Origin: Thalassia testudinum
Taxonomy: Eukaryota; Streptophyta; Magnoliopsida; Alismatales; Hydrocharitaceae
Assembly: GCA_037157565.1 (NCBI GenBank)
Contig: JAZHRO010000003.1
Span: 70,248,501 to 70,312,500, forward strand
Direction of reading: 5' to 3'
DNA: 64,000 nucleotides
Shown here: one piece after another, positions 54,998 to 64,000 of the stretch
How the letters are laid out: every line of letters begins with the position of its first letter
Numbering within the stretch: the first letter of the stretch is position 1
Notes under the pieces: model-generated
Seen by the model: the letters and a program-made list of their open reading frames with translations, nothing else
The model's database searches: none
What the model was told of the DNA's origin: nothing
Translations under genes and position numbers: made by a program

Positions 54998-55777
54998 TTT
55001 AAAATGTGTCCGGAGCTTATCACCTCCTGACACTGGGTGAGGTCCTACTCTCCCCATCATTCCTCGTCCGTGCCCACGCTCCACAGACCTAGTATCCTGA
55101 CACGATTACTTGTGCACTCCTCGCGTACCACCCACACCAGTGCACCTAGACTCGGGCACGCTAACCCGACCTATTTACCCTAGAAGGCTCTGAGAGAGCG
55201 AGCCTAAGAGAGAAAAGAGAGAGAGTTCGTGGGGGAGGGTAGGGGTAGGTTTTGCACTTGCAGGGAAAGGAAGAAGAAAGCCAAAGAGGAAGGAGGAAGC
55301 TAAAAGCAGAAGGCATAGCAAGTTCTAAAGGAGGAAGCTAAAGAAGGAAGCTAAGGAGGAGAAGCCACAAAGGAAGCTAAGGAAAAGAAGATAAGGAAAG
55401 AAAGAAGAGCCAGAGAAAGAAAGAAGGAAAGAAGTGCCAGAAAAAGAAAGAAGGAAAGGAGAACAGAGAAGCCAAAGAAGAGAGAGAAGAACAACCAAAG
55501 AGAAGAAGCAAAAAAAGAGGAAAAGTCAAACACTTTTAAGATGTCTAACTCTATAATCAGCTGTCCAATTCTTTCCAAAGTTCACTTATATATTTTCTAG
55601 CTACATTTTATTAACCATATACTCTTGCTTTACATTTTGAATTAGATTTTAAGTAATTTTATGTGTTCAAATTGCATCGATTATTGAGATTAGTGCGTGA
55701 ACTCCATTTGCTCCATATGTTTGACCTTGGGCTTAAACTTCGAGTAGTAAAATTTATTTGTTTTGAATGCTTTTTTG

Positions 55778-55789
55778 ACTGTACTACAA
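55778..55789 (+). promoter_or_regulatory. Sequence complementary to tRNA-Asp 5' region (E 5' LTR)
   Basis: The complement reads TTGTAGTACAGT, 11 of 12 identical to tRNA-Asp 5-16, about 40 nt upstream of the primer binding site. Confidence 0.55.
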
Positions 55790-55829
55790 TGTGACCTTTT
55801 TAAAACCCGATCAAGTGCTCTTAACACTT

Positions 55830-55847
55830 TGCCGTCGTTGCTGGGGA
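55830..55847 (+). other. Primer binding site of element E, decayed
   Basis: TGCCGTCGTTGCTGGGGA matches the tRNA-Asp complement at 15 of 18 positions. Confidence 0.8.
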
Positions 55848-57004
55848 GCAATGCACAATTCAACACTAGTCTCTACATTATTTTGATTATATTTGAACAC
55901 TAACTTGCCCTATTTATTTTGCTGTGATTTTTGCGAGGTATTTCACAAGGAGATCTTCCATGCAAATCAACCACTCTAGGGCAGGTAACTTCTTTCTTCT
56001 TCCCTAATCCATCTCCTAATCTTGGGAGGACAAAAAGTAAACAATCAATTAAGAATCAACTGCCTTATTCATTATAGTAATTATCATTTAAAAGGCAAAG
56101 TTTCCTAATTTGCGAAAAAATTTTCAAATCTTATCGAAGTTGAAGCGATTTCTTGAGATCCTACCCAAAATTCCTATCGCTATTAGAGATCACGCTTAAT
56201 TTCTAAAATCTCCGCGGACTACACACTTCTTGTTTGAAGTCCAAAGAGAACTCTGAAAATCAAAGAGGATTGGAAATAGAACCAAAGTAGGGTTTCTACA
56301 GTAGGGTTTTTGGAGTGCTAGTCACACGTGCTTGCATAAAAGAAACAAACCCACCTACATCTGTGTGCCACCCAAGCCCTTGGTTAAAAGGATCTAATCA
56401 AGACAAACCCTAAAATTAAACTCTAAAAAATCACTTGAACCGTAAAAACCTTGGACCTAATTACCTGGGAGTCAAATCAGGTTGATTTCTAGGTCTTGAC
56501 CTAGAATCATTCTGCCATTTCTGTGGCAGGTCAGGTGAAGTTGGACTACATTGTAGGCCGACCAACATCCAAATTAGGTCACAAAACCAAAACATCTAAA
56601 GTTCAAGAGGAACCCTAAGCACCTTTAATCTTAAAAGTGGAAGACCTAAGAGGTCAAGGTCCCCATTCTGGTCTACTTGGAATCTTAGTGACAGGAGAGG
56701 TCGAGTAGGGGAAACCCTGTAACCCGTGGGAATGCTCTACCGTGTAGGGGTCTTTGCGGGACTCTCCCTCTCTAGCTGCCCAGGTAACTCTCATGTGGGT
56801 GACTTTCCGATCTAGGGGTATCATCCGCACTAAACCTCCATAGTCATCTAAACATCTTTGTGTGCCTTGATTGGGTCAAAAGCACATCCAGTCCCTCATC
56901 CCTTGTCTTGAGACCACACACAGTTTTTCAGTGGGAATCTCTATTCAGATCTAATCACTTCAAGACTTGATTCTACATCTTGATCCAAATTCTGATTCTA
57001 CATC
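55848..57004 (+). other. Element E leader
   Basis: Noncoding 1.16 kb, aligned with the leaders of B and C (for example 56640-56790 with C's 24770-24940). Confidence 0.8.
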
Positions 57005-58992
57005 TTGATTCCACCATTTGATCCAAACATGAAGCCTGGTTACTTAGGATTACCATTCAAGAAACCTGAATCAGAAAGATCCATGAGAGAAAGGATGATT
57101 GAGGATGCCCTTGAATTCTATGAAATTGAATACAAAACCTCAACACCAGTACAAGGCATTCAGGTTAGTGTACCAACAACAACAACTTTCATCATAAACT
57201 GTGCCCAAGTGTTATTGACAGAAGCCACAAAGGATCAGCCCGAGACATGCTCATAACAGGATACATTGAGAAAGAAATCTTGCACAACTTTGAATACCTT
57301 CAATGTATGACAAATCCTGTACTTTGGGAACAACACCAAGATGTTCTTGAAAAACAAGAAGAGATGATGAGATTATTGAAATAAGTTATCGATCAGAAAT
57401 ACCCGTACACGCGCCAAATAGATGATGAACCATCTTGGAATAGTATTGAGGATCAATTTGATTTTCCAAACTCTAGGTTTGGGGCACAAAGTTGTTGTGG
57501 ATTCCCAACCTAGATGGAATACAACATGCCTGACCTTGAATTAGGTTGGGAAATTCCAATTGTAGGAGAACACAATTTTGAGCCAGCCCTCAATCTTGGA
57601 TCACCAAGCATAGAATTCTGAGACTCCAGCAATGATGAGATTAGAACAGAACCTCTCGAGGGTGTAAATCCCACCCCTTATTTTGATAAGGTGACCCTCG
57701 AAGGTAATTCTGACCTAGATTGCACTGATTGAACCCACACCCTCAGCCTAGAATGTAGATCAGAATCTTATTGGGAAAATTACAAGGCCCCGTATGATGA
57801 AGATCAAATTTTCAATGAAGAGTATGATTTTGGGCCTCTATTTTATGAATATCCCTCTCCAACATCCTCAGAGATACAAATCAAATTTTCGGAAGTCACA
57901 CCAATCTACGATACAAAAACCGCGGAGTTGGATGTGTGGGGTTTTGATTGGGTCTTTCCTGCAAGCCTAGAACTTGAGCCTAAACCAAATAAGGACACCT
58001 TTTTGAGCTCAGAATTTACATATAGGCTAGACCCAAGTCAGGCTGCTAAGTCTACATCGTATGATTTATTTTATGGTGGAACCCATGATCTTGAATCTCA
58101 TTCAGAACTTGATTTTCACAATATCTCCGATGATTTCGAATCTTACCATGACTTCGGATAACTTCTGTTCCCTGAATACAACGAGCCAATCTACGACCTC
58201 AGCTCACATGATTCATTCTCCAACTTCGACTCTAAGGTCCCTGATCCCAAGATTGCTGATTTAAAGTCAGGTTCCAGTGAGATGGAATCATTTCTTTTCG
58301 ATTCTCAAGAATCAAAACCAAAAATTGCCGAGAGTGACTGCAACACAGAATTCGAATCTTTTCTCGACTTAGATTTCCCTCATCCTATGGACACTCTTCA
58401 GGAATTTACTTTTGACTATGAAAGCTACTATGAGGATTCTCTACATGAAACCACCTGTAACTCCTTTCTAGAAGAGCCCTCATACACAATTCTCATTGAA
58501 GCCACCTCCTCCGCATATACAGAACCTATCCAAACCCGTTCTCAACCTCGACCCACAACTGGACTCAATTTCTATTCTGATTCCCATCTTACTGAATTGA
58601 TTATAGATGATTCAACTCCACATTTATATCGAGGTTCGGACATTGATCAGACTGAAGACCATGCTCCATCATTCTCTAATCACCCTGTAGGGTTTCCCCA
58701 TCATTCACTGATTATTTTAAGGATCCCTACTCTGACCAGGCTCATTTGACTCAACCAAACCCTGAATTCACACTTCCACATCCATCCAAGCTCCATAGTA
58801 TATGGTGGGTTCTACATCTCTTGATCAACATTTATCAGCCCACCAGATTAATTGGGTTTGGGTTGCATCATCAGCCTATTTATCTAAACAAGCACCTGGT
58901 TGGACCAACCAGGCTTTTGATCAAGGTTCTTGTCCTACAAAACTCTACTGATTTGATCACTCCCTCTCCATCCCATTCCATGCTCGGCTGAA
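57005..58992 (+). pseudogene. Orphan ORF of element E (about 660 codons, broken)
   Basis: Homologue of B's 7427-9316. It starts MIPPFDPNMKPGYL and shares LPFKKPE, the DALEFYEI segment, the FIINCAQ stretch, the acidic middle (PYFDKV, SYWENY, EYPSPTSSE) and the IWWV...LVLQN C-terminus, ending MLG-stop at 58992. Frame changes occur at about 57230 (one base lost relative to B) and about 58686 (one base lost). Stops lie around 57382, 57512, 57619 and 57730. B and E are broken at different places, so each decayed separately after insertion. No known domain is recognised; function unknown. Confidence 0.75.
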
Positions 58993-60597
58993 GGCGTTGA
59001 ATTTAGCGCTTAACAGGAGGAAACTCATCATTCCAAAAACCTGAGATCCATCTGATTATCCATCTGTACTTCACGTCTACTGCACCCTGAGTTTAGTCTT
59101 CGAACAGTCGATCCCACCTCTGGTACACATGCCAAAGCTTGAAATCATTTGCAACAGTCATTCCCGACCCAATCGCCTACCCAATAAATTTTCTTCAATG
59201 TCCTTGGACCCAATGCTATTTCACACCCTCTATTTACAATGAGGACATTGCAAAACTTAGGCATGCGGGGGTGATAAAGTGCAAACATACAGGAATGAAG
59301 AAACGTCATAAGGATTCTCACAAAAAAATCACATATGCCAAAAATACCGAAAAAATAGAAAATTGTGAAAAAGAACAAAAAATTAAAGGAGGGAAGAAAA
59401 CTTTGAGTACATATAAACATGAGGAGGAAAATTGAAAAATGCCAAGAAAATGAGCACAAAATGAAAAGAAAAAAAGAGATAGTCATTAGTAGGAAATTAA
59501 GGGATTAACCAAAGTTCTAATCAACATCAAAGAGAAAAATATAGGAAAAAGTGCTAATGAGACACAAAAAGAGATTAGTAGGAGTGCTGATCTTAGGCCA
59601 TTTAGGCTAGACTCTTAGGCTTAAACATTCAAGTATCTACTAAGATCTGGATAGTCCTTAAGAGGTTGGGGAAAATGCGAAGCTTAAAGTATTAGGTCTA
59701 AGGATTAGGGAGTATTCGACCTCGTTAACTGACCTTTGGTTTGCAGGACTCAGTAACCTAAGCACCCCAATCCACACACAGTCTGGTTCAGTGCGCATAA
59801 CTATTAAAATCACGCAAAAGCATTTAAGTGTTTTGAAAAAAAAAGATGCCTAGATTAGGAGCGACCGATCAACACAAGTTGATTTGCACGAGTTCCCAGC
59901 GCGGAGAGGCAGGAAATTCCCCTCGAAGATGCATAACAACATATCATCTCCTCAGTGCTTGACTCCTAGGATATTTACATATCCTAGTAGAAGCATGTAA
60001 GCACCCTACTAGTTCACATGCCATGGGCGGCATTATCACGAAATGTCGATTACCAGGGTCTGAATTTGGCTACAGAATGCCATGGGCGGGATTATCTCAA
60101 AATCTCGAAAGGCAGGGTTCTGGGGGTTACCATGGGCGATGCTATCATGAAGCATCGATTGCTAGGGACCTTTGTGGATTGATGATGAGGACGAGGAATC
60201 CGATACAGACCATGTTGAGAAGCCAATCCGAAGATAGAAATAAAAAGAAAGGAGAGAGAAAACTCTCCAAACAAATAATTCCTCTGTTTCTCTCTTACTG
60301 AAAATGCACTACAAACTAAACCGAGGCTAAAATATGTCTCAAGCACGGGTTCTTTAACAGCGGAGTCCAGCAAACCTTAGGATAGTTCCTACGAGCCTTA
60401 AAAACCTTCGCAGAGGACCGAGGCTAAAGCAGGTCAGGTCCGGATCTTGGTTGGTACTTGAGTACCTCTAGGCCTACCATCGGCATTATAACCTAATCAA
60501 AAAGAAAAAGAAAAAGCACTTATCGTAATATGTGAAAGGAACTCATGGTCTAGAACATAAGTTAAAAACTTAAAATTTTGCTAAGGGACTAGCAAAA
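58993..60597 (+). other. Element E 3' untranslated region
   Basis: Noncoding; aligned with B's 5896-7426 and C's 12023-13609. It carries the three-copy CCATGG repeat module at about 60018-60175. Confidence 0.8.
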
Positions 60598-60613
60598 GCT
60601 AGGCATGGGGGTA
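60598..60613 (+). other. Polypurine tract of element E
   Basis: GCTAGGCATGGGGGTA, directly before the LTR start TGATGGGAAC. Confidence 0.88.
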
Positions 60614-62438
60614 TGATGGGAACACTATCATGAGCCCTAACTATCTTATTTTAACCTAGAAAGGAGAACAAAAGCTCCAACATAACCAAGTGAAGGGCCC
60701 AACTCAAGGAACAACAGGTTTGAAAGAAAAGTAAGAAACAAAGGGTAAAACTGCAATTATACCATTACAGTACAACAATAGGATTTCTCAGGGGTTAAAC
60801 ATAGGTTAAATGGTCTTAACAAGATAAAAAGTGGGCAGATTCAATCAGAAAAGGGTTAATGTGAAATCTAGGAATTAAATGACCTCTTGCAACCCTAAAA
60901 TAGACCCACTTAATTCAACAAGGTTGTAGTCGAGGTAAAATTCACCTAAGCCCTCTAAAATTCATGGAAAAATATCCTCTAGGATTTATAACCTTCAATT
61001 TTACCTTTAGAACCTATTTTGACCCAAATAGGGGTCACAATCAATTGTTTGCCCTAAATTTAGTTTTTGTATAAAATGCCTAGTCAAACATGGTCAAACC
61101 TAAAATCTAACTTTACCATTGGATTCCTTAGGTCAAAATTAGGTTTATACCAAAATTTGGACCTAAGGGGAGTTTACCTTGATCTATTTTGCAAAATAGT
61201 CCAACCCAATTACATTTAAACCCCTATGTTTCGAAAACCATTGCAGACACCCCCTATTTTCCTCATCATTCTTCTTAATTAGGTCCCTCCACCATGACAG
61301 TGGAGGAATCCTACTCTGGCGAGGATTCAAGGGAGATTTCTCCTTGAATCCTCAGAGAATCCCTCTTAAATTTGAAAGGGAGATTCTCTGAGGAATTCCC
61401 GTGCGTATGAACACAATCTCGAGCTCCAAATCGTACCCAATCTCTCATGTGAACACATAAGAGATTTGGGTCTTTTCGACCTTCCAAGTCTGGCGAGGCT
61501 GCCCATGGTTGGAAGCTTGCCTTCCAAGCACAAGGCCCCTCTGCCTGTGACTATAAAAGACACCCCAAGCCCTGCTATTCATCTTCAGCTTGGTTTGGCC
61601 GGAGACAACCTCCCAATTTCTTCTCCTCCGACCAAACACCCAGTGAGCTCCAGCGGCCAATTTCTCCTCCTCTCATCGCTCAGCCACAATACCAGTGGTA
61701 GAGTTCCCTCTGCCTCCATCATCCACATTGTGCCATACCTGTGCACGTGCTAGCCACCCTCCTTGTCATCGTCGTCCCCCTCCACTGCGATCTTCGTCTC
61801 CGACAGCAGTAGATACACGCCGTCCGTCATCCTCTCTCCTTTCATCATTAAATTAGGTCAGTTACTTTCCCCCTCTCTTCTCTTTATTTTCCCTCTCTCT
61901 ATTTCTATTTCCAGCCCTTGATGCTCACAGACCAGCACCATCTTCTCCACCTCCAGCAGACCACCGGTGAGGTGCTTCCATCACTCTATGCACCTACCCA
62001 CCTTGCCAAACACCTCGAAAGTATCGCCTCATTACTTTCCCCCTCTCCATTAACCACCACAACCTCTACACTTTTCCTTCGATCAAACCCATCTCCACGG
62101 CCATATAACGACCTAGGCACGCACACCCAAGTCGCCTCGCACCACGCCACCCACCGAGACACCTTTGCCGTGCCACAGCAAAGCCTCCTACGCGTTCTGA
62201 TGAGGCTGCAAGGCCGTGTTGCTTGAACGCAGGTTTTGACCTTGGCTGCCATTAAAGCAGGCTTGAAGCAGCTTACAACCTTCAATCCAAGCACCAGGCA
62301 TCAGGTTTCCAGGTCCCAGGCAACACGGGCACTCTTCACGAACCACTCATGGCCAGCGATTGGCTTTAGAGACTTTGCAGCATCAGCAATTGTGCACGGC
62401 CCCTGCGGGCACATGTAAGAAAGTAAGTGGGACATTTA

Positions 62439-62479
62439 GTCCCACCTCGGTTGTTTTTGACCGAGCTATGCGACATAAA
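62439..62479 (+). promoter_or_regulatory. snRNA-type USE + TATA-like pair (E 3' LTR)
   Basis: GTCCCACCTCG (62439-62449) and CATAAA (62474-62479), spacing exactly 24 nt. Confidence 0.52.
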
Positions 62480-63453
62480 TTGAAAATGTGTCAGGGGCTT
62501 ATCGCCTCCTGACACGAGGTGAGGTCTTGCTCTCGCCATCACGCATCGTCCATGCCCATGCTCTGCGGACCTAGTATTCTAAGCCAATTACCTGTGCACT
62601 CCTCACGCACCACCCATGTCTGTGCGCCTGGACCCAGGCATGCTAACCTGACCTGTTTACCCGAGAAGGCTCTGGGAGAGCAAGCCTAAGAGAGAAAGGA
62701 AAGAGAGTTCGCAGGGGAGGGTAGGGATAGGTTTTGCACTTGCATGGAAAGGAAGAAGAAAACCAAAGAGGAAGGAGGAACCTAAAGGTAGAAGGCATGG
62801 CAAGGACTGAAGGATGAAGCTGAAGAAGGAAGCTGAGGAGAAGAAGCTGCAGAGGAAGCTAAGGCAAAGAAGCTATGGAAGGAGAAGGCACGGCTGAAGA
62901 GAAGGCAAAGCTGAAGCCAAAGAAAGAAGGAAGAAGAAGAGTTGAAGACCAAGGTCGAACGGAAAGAAGAATCAGAGAAGAAAGAGGGAAGGAAAAAAGC
63001 TAGAGAAGAAAGAAGAGAAAGTCAAGGCAAAAGGGATGAAGAAGAAGTAAGGAAGAAGAAGATGACAAAGAAGAAAGAAGCCACCACAAGATGAAAGGAC
63101 CAAAGCCAAGGCAGAAAGAAGAAGAAGGAAAGAAGAACAGAGAAGCCAAAGAAGAGAAAGAGAAGAACAACCAAAGAGAAGAAGCAAAAGAAGAAGAAAA
63201 GTCGAACACTTTTAAGATGTCTAACTCTATAATTAGCCGTCCAATTCTTTCCAAAGTTATCTTATATATTTTCTAGCTATATTTTTTTAACCATATATTC
63301 CTGCTTTACATTTTGAATTAGACTTTAAGTAATTTTATGAGATCAAATTGCATCGATTATTGAGATTAGTGAATGAACTCCATTTGCTCCCTATGTTCGA
63401 CCTTGGACTTAAACTTCGAGCAATAACATTTATTTGTTTTGAATGCTTTTTTG

Positions 63454-63465
63454 ACTATACTACAA
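63454..63465 (+). promoter_or_regulatory. Sequence complementary to tRNA-Asp 5' region (E 3' LTR)
   Basis: The complement reads TTGTAGTATAGT, identical over 12 bases to tRNA-Asp nucleotides 5-16. Confidence 0.6.
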
Positions 63466-63507
63466 TGCGATCTTTTCAAAACCCGATCAAGTGCTCTTAA
63501 CACCCCA

Positions 63508-64000
63508 CCCAATAGTAGCCCTATGTGCTTGCAGAATGGTGATCAACTAGTGTTCGAGGTCTGGAGTAAAGTGAGCATTGATAATCACAGGATACGTCTC
63601 ACTTTCTCCCAAAAACACCTACTTGAGCGAATCAGGTAAGGACTGTAACTCTAGTAGTGGAGGGTTGGGAGAGGGTTATGAAAGGGAGGAGAGGAAGTAA
63701 TAGCGAAAATCTATTGATCCTGACTAATGGAAAATCTATCTGCAGTGGTCATGTAATCCTATCTTAAGATATTAGTGCCAGATAGGACAGGATAGTCAGG
63801 ATCAGGGGTGTTAGGAGTAGATGAACACCCATGACAACCAGATCCATGGGATGAAATGTGTATGTCATTAGTCTCAATCCCGTGTGGACTACAATCTAAG
63901 ATCCCTGATAGTAAGGATGAATGTGCCATTGGGTCGCTACAAAGGAGACTAATGTTCCCACAGAAAGCTGAATCTTCATCTTCACCATCCTCCTCGATTA
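63508..64000 (-). pseudogene. Element H pol fragment, continued: RT upstream and protease region
   Basis: Homologous to G's 43629-44120, with stops and frameshifts. It begins exactly where H was interrupted by E and runs off the window, so H's gag and 5' LTR lie outside. Confidence 0.85.

Larger units (their letters stand above)
53124..55826 (+). repeat. Element E 5' LTR
   Basis: 2703 bp. Start palindrome TGATGG-GAACA-CCATCA (53124-53140), U3 inverted repeat (53944-53980), TATAAAA (54060-54066), USE/TATA pair (54957-54997), purine-rich tract (about 55210-55530), tRNA-Asp-like segment (55778-55789), end CTCTTAACA. Confidence 0.93.
53124..63502 (+). mobile_element. Element E: B-type non-autonomous element with orphan ORF, in H pol
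   Basis: TG...CA ends flanked by CCCCA at 53119-53123 and 63503-63507. LTRs 53124-55826 and 60614-63502; primer binding site 55830-55847; polypurine tract 60598-60613. It is the only plus-strand element. Its internal region has a C/B-like leader, the broken orphan ORF and a B/C-like 3' region, but no gag-pol. More decayed than B. Confidence 0.94.
60614..63502 (+). repeat. Element E 3' LTR
   Basis: 2889 bp. It is longer than the 5' LTR, in part because of extra purine-rich sequence around 62880-63090. Palindrome 61435-61471, TATAAAA 61552-61558, USE/TATA pair 62439-62479, tRNA-Asp-like segment 63454-63465. Confidence 0.93.
39869..64000 (-). mobile_element. Tandem Athila-like elements G and H sharing one LTR
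   Basis: Order along the plus strand: LTR fragment (39869-40188), G 3' UTR remnant, G pol-protease-gag in reverse, primer binding site, complete LTR (47986-49458), polypurine tract, H 3' UTR, H pol fragment, element E, then more H pol to the window edge. The single LTR serves as 5' LTR of G and 3' LTR of H, as expected from unequal recombination between LTRs. All coding parts are degenerate, so this is an old structure. Confidence 0.85.

Noticed and set aside
54093..55084. Frames on both strands of E's LTR (54093-55084 and 61366-62418)
   Set aside because: LTR sequence; the frames differ between the two LTR copies and have no domain.

Overview
The window is repeat DNA from a large plant nuclear genome. 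Almost all of it is nested LTR retrotransposons of the Ty3/Gypsy Athila/Tat type. The evidence is the primer binding sites, which match the 3' end of plant tRNA-Asp, the D-L-G-A-S protease motif, the F-M-D-D reverse transcriptase motif, and LTRs of about 1.5-4 kb. I found no host protein gene, no RNA gene and no CRISPR array. The species cannot be told from the sequence.

Layout. Positions 1-1930 are unassigned flank with a short decayed tyrosine-rich reading frame. Element A (minus strand, 1931-37794) is the outer shell of the left half. Element B (minus, 3062-31556, target duplication ATGAT) sits in A's 3' LTR. Element C (minus, 9660-27978, duplication GTCCC) sits in B's leader. Element D (minus, 15397-20749, duplication GTCAC) sits in C's pol. 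This is a four-level nest, and three of its insertions have exact 5-bp duplications. To the right lie a Copia-like LTR (37819-38893), an LTR fragment F (39006-39868), and a tandem G/H structure (minus, 39869 to beyond 64000) in which two internal regions share one LTR (47986-49458). Element E (plus, 53124-63502, duplication CCCCA) is inserted in H's pol.

How they relate. C is the best-preserved autonomous copy. Its gag-protease-RT-RNase H-integrase frame is open except for the D insertion. B and E have C-like leaders, 3' regions and LTR control sequences, but in place of gag-pol they carry one long orphan reading frame of about 630-660 codons with no recognisable domain. That frame is broken in both copies, yet codon comparison shows past selection on it. 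D keeps only the end of gag plus protease. B, D and E are therefore likely non-autonomous partners of C-like elements.

Most unusual signals. (1) The LTRs of A, B, C and E each hold a plant snRNA-type USE box followed by a TATA box exactly 24 nt downstream, in all seven copies. (2) LTR 3' ends of several families contain sequence complementary to the 5' end of the primer tRNA-Asp, separate from the normal binding site. (3) The first 17-20 bp of each LTR form a hairpin whose arms have changed in compensating ways between families. (4) B and E share the orphan protein. The coding frames mentioned are retroelement genes; many short open frames in the LTRs are artefacts of GC-rich or purine-rich sequence.
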